From SCQX01 sp035720945 (lineage in GTDB: Bacteria > Pseudomonadota > Gammaproteobacteria > Burkholderiales > Burkholderiaceae_B): DNA of 11,743 nt. A program made the translations under genes and the position numbers. The notes under the pieces are model-generated. The model ran no database searches. It had not been told where the DNA came from and worked only from the letters and a program-made list of their open reading frames with translations. Shown here piece after piece: positions 1 through 5,518 of this stretch (position 1 is the first letter of the stretch; each line of letters starts with the position of its first letter). The stretch is from contig DASTNK010000097.1 in assembly GCA_035720945.1 (NCBI GenBank), positions 1 through 11,743 of the forward strand, given 5' to 3'.

Positions 1-413
1 CGTTTCTTCATCGCGCCGCCACGGCCTTCGGAGGCATCCAGCAGTTCGCCGGCCAGACGCAGATCCATCGACTTTTCACCGCGCTTCTTGGCGGCTTCGC
101 GCAACCAGCGCATGGCCAGGGCCAGGCGGCGCACGGGGCGCACCTCAACCGGCACCTGATAGTTCGCACCGCCGACACGGCGGCTCTTGACTTCGACCAC
201 GGGCTTGATGTTGTTGATCGCCAGATTGAAGACTTCAATGGGCTCTTTGCCAGTCTTGGCCTGGATCTGGTCCAGCGCGCCGTAGACGATGCGCTCCGCA
301 ACGGCTTTCTTGCCGGACAGCATCACCACGTTCATGAATTTGGCGAGGTCCACGCTGCCGAACTTGGGATCAGGGAGGATTTCACGTTTGGGTACTTCGC
401 GACGACGAGGCAT
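1..413 (-). CDS. rpsG: Small ribosomal subunit protein uS7 (S7), 3' end cut by window edge
   Basis: S7 is a primary assembly protein of the 30S head that binds 16S rRNA and lies near the E site. The reverse-strand translation begins MPRRREVPKREILPDPKFGS and continues through the S7-typical FMNVVMLSGKKAVAERIVYGAL, IKPVVEVKSRRVGGANYQVP and RRLALAMRWLREAA segments. About 137 residues are visible of the usual 156, so the C-terminus lies outside the window. The ATG at 413 is preceded by AAGGAAG (421-427) at 7-nt spacing, a good ribosome binding site that fixes the start. It is the second gene of the str operon, 131 nt behind rpsL; fusA and tuf would be expected next but are not visible. In E. coli S7 also represses its own operon translationally. 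Identification is essentially certain. Confidence 0.98.
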   Translation of the reverse strand, partial: MPRRREVPKREILPDPKFGSVDLAKFMNVVMLSGKKAVAERIVYGALDQIQAKTGKEPIEVFNLAINNIKPVVEVKSRRVGGANYQVPVEVRPVRRLALAMRWLREAAKKRGEKSMDLRLAGELLDASEGRGGAMKK

Positions 414-544
414 TTTTCAACTTCCTTGTGACAGTTCAGTTTTACCGCGCATTGCGCGGACACGATCGCCAAAAGACGATCACTTACACACCCTGGGCGG
501 AGCCGGGGCTGCACGATTCGACCGGGATGGCCCGGGCGAGAAAA
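414..544 (-). promoter_or_regulatory. rpsL-rpsG intercistronic region, possible S7 feedback site
   Basis: This is a 131-nt spacer within the str operon. It contains a short hairpin right after the rpsL stop (CCGGG 522-526 / CCCGG 531-535), a second weak 5-bp pair (GATCG 464-468 / CGATC 477-481), and a GC hairpin nearer rpsG (CCGCGC 445-450 / GCGCGG 454-459). No U-run follows any of them on the minus strand, so they do not look like intrinsic terminators. In E. coli, free S7 binds the rpsL-rpsG spacer and represses translation of downstream str cistrons. The comparable length and structure here are compatible with that role, but I cannot show that the S7-binding features are present. Confidence 0.4.
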
Positions 545-922
545 TCAGGCTTTCTTGGGGCGCTTCGCACCATACTTGGAGCGCGCCTGCTTGCGATCCT
601 TCACGCCTTGCAGGTCGAGCGAGCCGCGCACGATGTGGTAGCGCACACCCGGCAAGTCCTTGACACGGCCGCCGCGCACCAGAACCACCGAGTGCTCCTG
701 CAGGTTGTGCCCTTCGCCGCCGATATACGAGATGACCTCGAAACCGTTGGTCAGGCGAACCTTGGCGACCTTGCGCAGAGCCGAGTTCGGCTTCTTTGGC
801 GTGGTGGTGTAGACACGGGTGCAAACGCCACGGCGCTGCGGGCAGTTCTCGAGGGCGGGGCTTTTGCTGCTTGCGCGGCTGACTTCGCGCGGCTTGCGCA
901 CGAGTTGACTAATGGTAGGCAT
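545..922 (-). CDS. rpsL: Small ribosomal subunit protein uS12 (S12), complete
   Basis: S12 sits at the subunit interface near the decoding centre and affects translational accuracy. The 125-residue protein starts MPTISQLVRKPRE and carries the hallmark TTTPKKPNSALRKVAKVRL (39-57) and GGRVKDLPGVRYH (84-96) loops. Lys43 and Lys88, the residues classically altered in streptomycin resistance, are both wild type, so the sequence predicts a drug-sensitive S12. Asp89, the residue methylthiolated by RimO in E. coli, is present. The length matches the usual 123-125. The start at 922 gives the conserved N-terminus; AGGA lies about 12 nt upstream and AAAGG lies too close to be ideal. It is the first gene of the str operon, driven by the predicted promoter at 1164-1193 and preceded by a structured leader. 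Confidence 0.99.
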   Translation of the reverse strand: MPTISQLVRKPREVSRASSKSPALENCPQRRGVCTRVYTTTPKKPNSALRKVAKVRLTNGFEVISYIGGEGHNLQEHSVVLVRGGRVKDLPGVRYHIVRGSLDLQGVKDRKQARSKYGAKRPKKA

Positions 923-1035
923 GACCTTTACGCGTCCTTTTTTACGTACTCACGTGAGTGGCGTACCAATTCACAATCTGCTTTGGAAACGCCTGCTTCG
1001 GTGGGCCGCCCACATAGGGCCAACCTCAAACGAAT

Positions 1036-1063
1036 TCAGGCGGTTTACGCAAAAACCGCCTGA
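1036..1063 (-). promoter_or_regulatory. 11-bp stem-loop in the rpsL leader
   Basis: The arms TCAGGCGGTTT (1036-1046) and AAACCGCCTGA (1053-1063) are perfect complements around a 6-nt loop. The hairpin lies inside the predicted 5' leader of rpsL, about 115 nt before the start codon. No U-run follows on either strand, so it is not a standard intrinsic terminator. It could be a leader regulatory element, an RNA-stabilising hairpin, or a remnant of a terminator from before the regulatory block separated rpoC from rpsL. A weaker hairpin, GTGGG 1001-1005 / CCCAC 1009-1013, lies between it and rpsL. Confidence 0.5.
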
Positions 1064-1163
1064 CACGATGAACGTAAAAGAGCGGGTCTTGCTGGCCGCA
1101 CCGACCAACCAACCAAAGGCGGGCGTACAAAAGTCGGGGGCATACTGCTTGGATAAGCTCGCC

Positions 1164-1193
1164 ATCATATCATTCGCGTTTCCATAAGGTCAA
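1164..1193 (-). promoter_or_regulatory. Predicted strong sigma70 promoter of rpsL (str operon)
   Basis: On the minus strand TTGACC (1193-1188) is followed after 18 nt by TATGAT (1169-1164). The TATGAT is immediately preceded by TGA, an extended -10 (TGn) motif. Both hexamers match consensus at five of six positions. The start of transcription would be near 1157, giving a leader of about 235 nt before rpsL. This is the best promoter-like sequence in the window and fits the high expression expected of the str operon. Confidence 0.7.
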
Positions 1194-1244
1194 GCAAAAT
1201 AGCGGCTAGCATCCGCCCAGGCGCACAACAGCGGCCGTCCCAGA

Positions 1245-1299
1245 GGACCCTTGGTGGTCCGGAATGATAGGTACCCTTTAAAATGGCAATATTCAGAAG
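1245..1299 (+). promoter_or_regulatory. Upstream region of the response-regulator operon: dyad and weak promoter
   Basis: The dyad GGACC (1245-1249) / GGTCC (1256-1260) with a 6-nt spacer lies just ahead of an AT-rich TTTAAAAT (1277-1284), the only plausible -10 before the ATG at 1318. No good -35 sits 17 nt upstream, so the promoter is weak or activator dependent. AGAAG (1295-1299) is a poor and distant ribosome binding site. The dyad could be an operator, but OmpR-type regulators normally bind direct repeats, so autoregulation through it is not implied. Confidence 0.3.
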
Positions 1300-1317
1300 C
1301 AAAAAGAACCATAGACC

Positions 1318-2016
1318 ATGCACCTTGCCCTGCTGGAAGACGACCCGGACCAGGCGCGACTGATCGGGCACATGCTCGCCGAAGCCGGCCACGAATGCGC
1401 CAGCTTCGCCAGTGGCCGCGAATTGCTGGCCGCCCTGCAGAAAAGCGAACCGTTCGACCTCCTGTTGCTCGACTGGGAAGTCCCCGACCTGACCGGCCTG
1501 GAAATCGTCCGCTGGGTGCGGGCGCACATGGGTTACACCATTCCCGTCATTTTCGTGACCAACCGCATCCAGGAGGCCGATCTGGTCGAAGGCCTGCGGG
1601 CGGGCGCCGACGACTACATGACCAAACCCATCAGCCGCGTCGAGCTGGCGGCGCGCGTGGCGGCGCTGTTGCGACGCGGCCACCCCCAGGCGATGGCAGA
1701 CACGGCGTTCGAATTCGGCCCGTACACCATCGATCCGGCCGAGGGCGTCATTCTCCTGAACGGCGAAAAAGTGCCACTCGCCCCCAAGGAATTCGATCTG
1801 GCGCTGCTGTTCTTCCGCAATCCCGGGCGCCTGTTCTCACGCGATGTCCTCAGCACCACCGTCTGGAACCGCGACATCCCGGCCACCTCGCGCACGCTGG
1901 ACACCCACCTGTCTAACATGCGCCAGAAACTGGCGCTGCGCCCCGAGCACGGGTTTCGCCTGACCTCATCCTACGCCCTGGGCTACCGCCTCGAGGCCGT
2001 GAACGACAACATTTGA
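1318..2016 (+). CDS. OmpR/PhoB-family response regulator of the CHASE2/FecR system
   Basis: A 232-residue cytoplasmic transcription factor with an N-terminal receiver domain (about 1-118) and a C-terminal winged-helix DNA-binding domain (about 130-226). The acidic pair is Asp8/Asp9, the phosphoacceptor is Asp52 in LLLLDWEVPDLTG, and the switch and lysine residues are Thr81 and Lys103 (MTKPIS). The DNA-binding half shows the PhoB-like PLAPKEFDLALLFFRNPGRLFSR and SRTLDTHLSNMRQKL segments and ends with a GYRLE wing. It is the first gene of a three-gene operon, ending 17 nt before the chosen start of the LysM/FecR gene and upstream of a CHASE2 kinase, which is its obvious cognate sensor. Regulated genes cannot be inferred from the sequence. 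The family assignment is firm; the partner assignment is inference from gene order. Confidence 0.93.
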   Translation: MHLALLEDDPDQARLIGHMLAEAGHECASFASGRELLAALQKSEPFDLLLLDWEVPDLTGLEIVRWVRAHMGYTIPVIFVTNRIQEADLVEGLRAGADDYMTKPISRVELAARVAALLRRGHPQAMADTAFEFGPYTIDPAEGVILLNGEKVPLAPKEFDLALLFFRNPGRLFSRDVLSTTVWNRDIPATSRTLDTHLSNMRQKLALRPEHGFRLTSSYALGYRLEAVNDNI

Positions 2017-2033
2017 ACCACGGAACCGTTCCC

Positions 2034-3131
2034 ATGCCGCTTCTCCGACTTCTGTCCGCGCTGGCCCTGGCTCTGCTGGGTGCCATGCCGGCGGTCGCGT
2101 CCGCCCAGGCGGCCGGTGCCCAGGGCACCGACTTTCTCTACAACGCCGTGTCCGGCGACACGCTCATCGGCCTGTCCTCCCGCTACACCCTGTCCCCGGA
2201 TCACTGGCGGACGCTGCGACAGATCAACCACGTGGCCGACCCCGCCAAGCTCTCCATAGGCAAACTGATCCACATTCCCTTCGCGCTCATTCCTGAAGTC
2301 GCCTCGACGGCCAACGTCACGCACGTCAGCGGACTGGCCCAGATCGATGGCCGGCCACTGGCGGTTGGCCAGAAACTGGGGGAAGGCAGCATCGTGACAA
2401 CCGGTGCCGATGGTTTCGCCACACTGCAACTGACCGACGCCAGCGTCCTGACGGTTCCCGCGTCGTCCACACTGGCCATCCGGCGCCTGCGCAGCTTCAA
2501 GGGCACGGGGCTGGTCGACGCCATCATGGCGTTGAAACACGGCGGGATCGAATCCAGTGTGGCTCCCCGGCATACCGGCGTGGGACGCTTCGAGATCCGC
2601 ACGCCACTGAGCATCACCGGCGTGCGCGGCACACACCTGCGGGTGCGCAACAACGCCCGGGGCGCGCAAAGCGAAGTGGTGCGGGGGCGGGCGCTCGTCG
2701 CGTCGTCGCGGCAGGACAAGACGGCCACGCTGCATGCCGATCAGGGTACTGGTGTGGCCCCCGACGGCCACATCCTGGCCATCCGCAAGCTGCTGCCGGC
2801 GCCCGCCTTGCCCAAACCCGAACGCGGCGGTGCCGCGGGCTGGCGCATGGCGTTTCCGGCGGTGCCGGGCGCATCGGCGTACCTGGTCCGTGTCGCGACG
2901 GACGCCGCCGTCACCCGCCTGGTGTCCACGCACACGTTCAGCAAGCCCGACGTGACCTTCAACGCGCCCGGCGCGGGAACCTTCTACGTCGCGGTGCGCG
3001 CCGTGGACCCGGACGGCATCGAAGGCAACGACGCCGTGCGCAGCTTCCCGGGCGCCCCCGTGCTGACCAGCTCCGACGGCTTGCCGGTGTTGTCCGGATC
3101 CGGGCGCCCCATCCTGCTGTCCAGGTACTGA
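2034..3131 (+). CDS. Secreted LysM and FecR domain protein, accessory periplasmic component
   Basis: A 365-residue exported protein. Residues 1 to about 26 form a signal peptide (MPLLRLLSALALALLGAMPA, then an Ala-Ser-Ala-Gln-Ala cleavage region). A LysM module follows (about 35-82: YNAVSGDTLIGLSSRY through LSIGKLIHIP), the fold that binds N-acetylglucosamine polymers such as peptidoglycan. A FecR-type beta-rich domain comes next (about 95-205), including the signature TPLSITGVRGT at 190-200. The C-terminus (about 275-350) looks like a fibronectin-III-type module (WRMAFPAVPGASAYLVRV, FYVAVRAVDPDGIEG). The ATG at 2034 is preferred over the TTG at 2013 because GGA precedes it at 9 nt and it starts the signal peptide directly. 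No FecI sigma factor or TonB receptor is adjacent, so this is not a classical FecR anti-sigma factor. It probably works with the CHASE2 kinase encoded 10 nt downstream. Confidence 0.88.
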   Translation: MPLLRLLSALALALLGAMPAVASAQAAGAQGTDFLYNAVSGDTLIGLSSRYTLSPDHWRTLRQINHVADPAKLSIGKLIHIPFALIPEVASTANVTHVSGLAQIDGRPLAVGQKLGEGSIVTTGADGFATLQLTDASVLTVPASSTLAIRRLRSFKGTGLVDAIMALKHGGIESSVAPRHTGVGRFEIRTPLSITGVRGTHLRVRNNARGAQSEVVRGRALVASSRQDKTATLHADQGTGVAPDGHILAIRKLLPAPALPKPERGGAAGWRMAFPAVPGASAYLVRVATDAAVTRLVSTHTFSKPDVTFNAPGAGTFYVAVRAVDPDGIEGNDAVRSFPGAPVLTSSDGLPVLSGSGRPILLSRY

Positions 3132-3141
3132 GCCGACCACC

Positions 3142-5145
3142 ATGCTGACGGCGGGCGGCGGGGCGCGCACCCCATTCTGGGGCAACCTCGACCGGCGCAT
3201 CCGACTGGAATGGGTGCTGGTCCTGATGGCGCTGTCGCTGTTCACAGCGGCACTCAGTTTCTTCAGCCACGAGGTCGGGCTGACACGCCTGGACCATACG
3301 TTCTACGACAACATGCTGGCCACGGCCACCAGTCAGCCGGCTCGCGACGACATCGCCATCGTGGCCATCGACGACGCCAGCATCGCGCAACTCGGATACT
3401 GGCCGTGGCGCCGCCGCGTGCACGCAGACCTGCTGCGCCACCTGCGTGGCGCCAAGGCCATTGGCATGGACATCGTCTTCAGCGATCCCAACCCGGCCTA
3501 TCCGGGCGACGACACGCTGCTGGCGCAGGCCATTTCCGCCGATGGTAACGTGGTGCTCCCGATGCTCATCGACGGCGGCCGTGCCCTGACGCCCATCGAA
3601 CCGCTGGCCTCGGCCGCCAAGGCCCTGGGCTACATCAATGTCAAGCCCGACAACGACGGGGTGGTCCGGTCCATGCGCCCGCGGCAGACACTGGCTTCCG
3701 GCAAGACCGTGACGCACTTCGCCCTGGCCTTGCTGCGGGTCGCAGGCGCCACGCCCCGCATACCGTCGTGGGCGGGCTCGTCGAATCTGCTCATCCCCTA
3801 CGCGGGGCCGCCCGGACACTTCACCCTCTATCCGTATGCCGCCGTGCTGGATGGCCGGGTGCCGGCCTCGGCGTTCAAGGGCAAGTATGTCATTGTGGGC
3901 GCCTGGGGAACGGGGCTGGGCGACACGTTCCCCACGCCCCTGACCCTTCAGGGCAAACCCATGGCGGGGGTCGAAATCCTGGCCAATGCACTGCAGGCCG
4001 CGCTGACCGGCGACTGGATCCGCACGCCCCCGCGCGGGCTGGCCGCCCTGCTGTCCTCGCTCCCTGTGCTGCTGTTGTGCCTGTTCCTGCGTCATCTGTC
4101 GCCTCGGCGGGGCTTTTTCGTCGCCGTGCTGGCGCTGCTGCTGATCTTTCTTGCGGACGCCCTGTTGCTGCACTTCGCACGGGTCTGGGTGGCACCGGCC
4201 GCCAGCCTGATCGGCGTCATCCTGACCGGACCGGTCTGGAGCTGGCGCAGCCAGGAGGCCGCGCTGCAACACATAGACCGGGAGCTCGAAACCTTGCACG
4301 CCGAGGACTCTCGCATCGGCGCGCGCCAACCCTGTGGCCCGCTCCATGATGGCTCACTGCCGGCCCGCATCACCTTGCTTCACGGCGCCATAGGCCAGAT
4401 CCGCCGGCTTCGCACCAGCGAACTCGCGGCCCAGCGCCAGCGCGAGGAAACCCTGCGGTTCATTTCACACGACATGCGCGCGCCGCAGAATTCCATTCTG
4501 GCCCTGGCCAGCCTGCAATCAGAGCCCGATACCCGGCTGCCGGAGGAGCAACTCCTGCGGCGCATCAACCAGCACGCGGGCAGGACGCTGGCCCTGGTCG
4601 ACGGGTTCATCCAGCTGGCGCGGGCCGAGTCCATGGCGTTGCAGACCCGGCTCATTGACCTGGCCGATCTGATCGCGCAGCTGCGCGACGACTATTGGGC
4701 TCTTGCCAAGAAGCACGACATCACCCTTGATTGCGGGCACGACGTGTCGCCCGGCGGGGCAATCGTCGACGGCGACGAGTCAATGATGGCCCGGGCGCTG
4801 GGCAATCTCGTCGACAACGCCATCAAGTACAGCGCCGCCAGCACCACCGTGGCATGCCGACTGTCGCGTCAGGGTGCGTCCTGGCGCATCACAATCGCCG
4901 ATCAGGGGCGCGGCATCGCCCCCGACAAGCTGCCGGAACTCTTCACACCATTCCGGCGCATCGACGAAAACACCACCGGCAACCCAGCCGGCAGCGGCCT
5001 GGGCCTGGCCTTCGTCAAGACCGTGGTGACCCGCCACGGCGGCACCATTTCCGCCGCCAGCGAACCGGGGCGGGGAGCAACGTTCACAGTGCTGCTGCCG
5101 GCCGTTGACGCCGACGCTGACGCTGACGATAGGCATGGTGCCTGA
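3142..5145 (+). CDS. CHASE2-domain sensor histidine kinase
   Basis: A 667-residue inner-membrane kinase. One N-terminal membrane helix (about 22-43) is followed by a large extracytoplasmic CHASE2 domain (about 44-292). The domain includes the typical IAIVAIDDASIAQLGYWPWR stretch (71-90) and AIGMDIVFSDPN. Three membrane helices follow (about 299-317, 324-346, 348-366), then a charged, probably coiled-coil linker to about 435. The HisKA box is FISHDMRAPQNS with His443 as phosphoacceptor. The ATPase domain has the N box LVDNAIKY (Asn559), G1 box DQGRGI (Asp587) and G2 box GSGLGLAF (617-624). The H box reads R-A-P-Q rather than the common R-T/S-P-L. The tail is acidic (DADADADD) and encoded by four GAC-rich hexamers. 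There is no clear ribosome binding site, and the 10-nt gap to the previous stop suggests translational coupling. The CHASE2 signal is unknown. Confidence 0.93.
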   Translation: MLTAGGGARTPFWGNLDRRIRLEWVLVLMALSLFTAALSFFSHEVGLTRLDHTFYDNMLATATSQPARDDIAIVAIDDASIAQLGYWPWRRRVHADLLRHLRGAKAIGMDIVFSDPNPAYPGDDTLLAQAISADGNVVLPMLIDGGRALTPIEPLASAAKALGYINVKPDNDGVVRSMRPRQTLASGKTVTHFALALLRVAGATPRIPSWAGSSNLLIPYAGPPGHFTLYPYAAVLDGRVPASAFKGKYVIVGAWGTGLGDTFPTPLTLQGKPMAGVEILANALQAALTGDWIRTPPRGLAALLSSLPVLLLCLFLRHLSPRRGFFVAVLALLLIFLADALLLHFARVWVAPAASLIGVILTGPVWSWRSQEAALQHIDRELETLHAEDSRIGARQPCGPLHDGSLPARITLLHGAIGQIRRLRTSELAAQRQREETLRFISHDMRAPQNSILALASLQSEPDTRLPEEQLLRRINQHAGRTLALVDGFIQLARAESMALQTRLIDLADLIAQLRDDYWALAKKHDITLDCGHDVSPGGAIVDGDESMMARALGNLVDNAIKYSAASTTVACRLSRQGASWRITIADQGRGIAPDKLPELFTPFRRIDENTTGNPAGSGLGLAFVKTVVTRHGGTISAASEPGRGATFTVLLPAVDADADADDRHGA

Positions 5146-5170
5146 GGGACCGCACCAGACGCAGAAGCGA

Positions 5171-5203
5171 CCGATCCACTCCCATCCCACACATGCCACC
5201 ACC
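5171..5203 (+). terminator. C-rich, G-poor tract resembling a Rho utilisation site
   Basis: In the 3' untranslated region of the kinase operon, 19 of 33 bases are C and only 2 are G, against a strongly GC-balanced background, with many pyrimidine-C steps. Such unstructured C-rich RNA is what Rho loads on. It begins 25 nt after the kinase stop and is followed at once by the large palindrome, which could stall polymerase. No intrinsic terminator with a long U-run follows the operon on the plus strand, so Rho-dependent termination is a reasonable but untested reading. Confidence 0.35.
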
Positions 5204-5207
5204 GCGA

Positions 5208-5416
5208 GCTGTCTATCGGGGCCAGGGGTGGGGCCGGCGTAAGGCGTGCGCCGGAGCTGGCTCGGGAAGGCGGGGGCAGTCGTCGGGCGCTGTCTGAGTA
5301 AAACGGGCAGTCCGTGGGGCTGACCGTTTTGCGAGTTTCGCCCGACGCCCGCCTAGACGAGACAGATCCGGATGAAGCACGCCGTGCCGGACTCGCCCCT
5401 GGCCCCGATAGACAGC
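5208..5416. repeat. 209-bp nested imperfect palindrome with 21-bp perfect ends
   Basis: The outer arms 5208-5228 and 5396-5416 are perfect 21-bp inverted repeats, starting GCTGTCTATCGGGGCC on the left. Pairing continues inward almost to the centre: 5234-5240/5384-5390 (last two pairs G-U type), 5243-5249/5377-5383, 5251-5255/5367-5371, 5257-5259/5363-5365, 5261-5264/5358-5361, 5268-5274/5348-5354, 5281-5289/5339-5347. A terminal hairpin follows at 5300-5310/5320-5330, with AAAACGG and CCGTTTT arms. It lies between convergent genes, contains no credible coding sequence, and has no evident target-site duplication. Candidates are a MITE-like nonautonomous element, a bidirectional terminator or cruciform, or a structured RNA. 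The inverted-repeat structure is directly visible; the function is unknown. Confidence 0.85.
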
Positions 5417-5450
5417 GCCTTAAAATACCAACCGCAGTCTCGACGCGATC

Positions 5451-5468
5451 CAGTGCAATACCGCACTG
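5451..5468. repeat. Small inverted repeat downstream of the tct terminator
   Basis: CAGTGC (5451-5456) and GCACTG (5463-5468) form a 6-bp stem with a 6-nt loop. No U-run follows on either strand. It sits between the large palindrome and the tct terminator and may be a backup pause or RNA-stability hairpin for minus-strand transcripts. Functional evidence is lacking. Confidence 0.35.
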
Positions 5469-5472
5469 AAGT

Positions 5473-5496
5473 AAAAACCGCTGCACAAGGCAGCGG
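5473..5496 (-). terminator. Rho-independent terminator of the tctCBA operon
   Basis: Read on the minus strand, CCGCTGC (5496-5490) pairs with GCAGCGG (5484-5478) around a 5-nt loop and is followed directly by TTTTT (5477-5473). It lies 22 nt past the tctA stop codon, the expected place for the end of the transporter operon. The plus strand has A residues after the stem, so it acts in one direction. Confidence 0.8.
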
Positions 5497-5518
5497 AAAC
5501 AAGAAGACTCCATTCACG

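Noticed and set aside
948..959. Perfect 12-bp palindrome ACTCACGTGAGT just upstream of rpsL
   Set aside because: In RNA it gives only a 4-bp stem, and a 12-bp dyad alone is not enough to call an operator. No second copy is seen nearby.
971..1168. 65-residue minus-strand open frame in the rpsL leader, possible leader peptide
   Set aside because: Its first two ATG codons fall inside the predicted -10 element (1164-1169), so the transcript would start downstream of them. There is no ribosome binding site and no recognised sequence.
1983..3245. 420-residue open frame on the minus strand opposite the LysM/FecR gene
   Set aside because: It lies antisense to a clear signal-peptide/LysM/FecR protein, is rich in His, Gly and Arg as GC-rich shadow frames are, and shows no recognisable domain. 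The same applies to the long antisense frames over the CHASE2 kinase (2959-4347), tctA (5372-6700), tctC (7340-8512) and tctE (8756-9883).
5208..5416. The palindrome as a retron, insertion sequence or complete transposon
   Set aside because: No reverse transcriptase or transposase is encoded in or near it, and the flanks (…CACCGCGA and GCCTTAAA…) show no convincing target-site duplication. A nonautonomous element remains possible.
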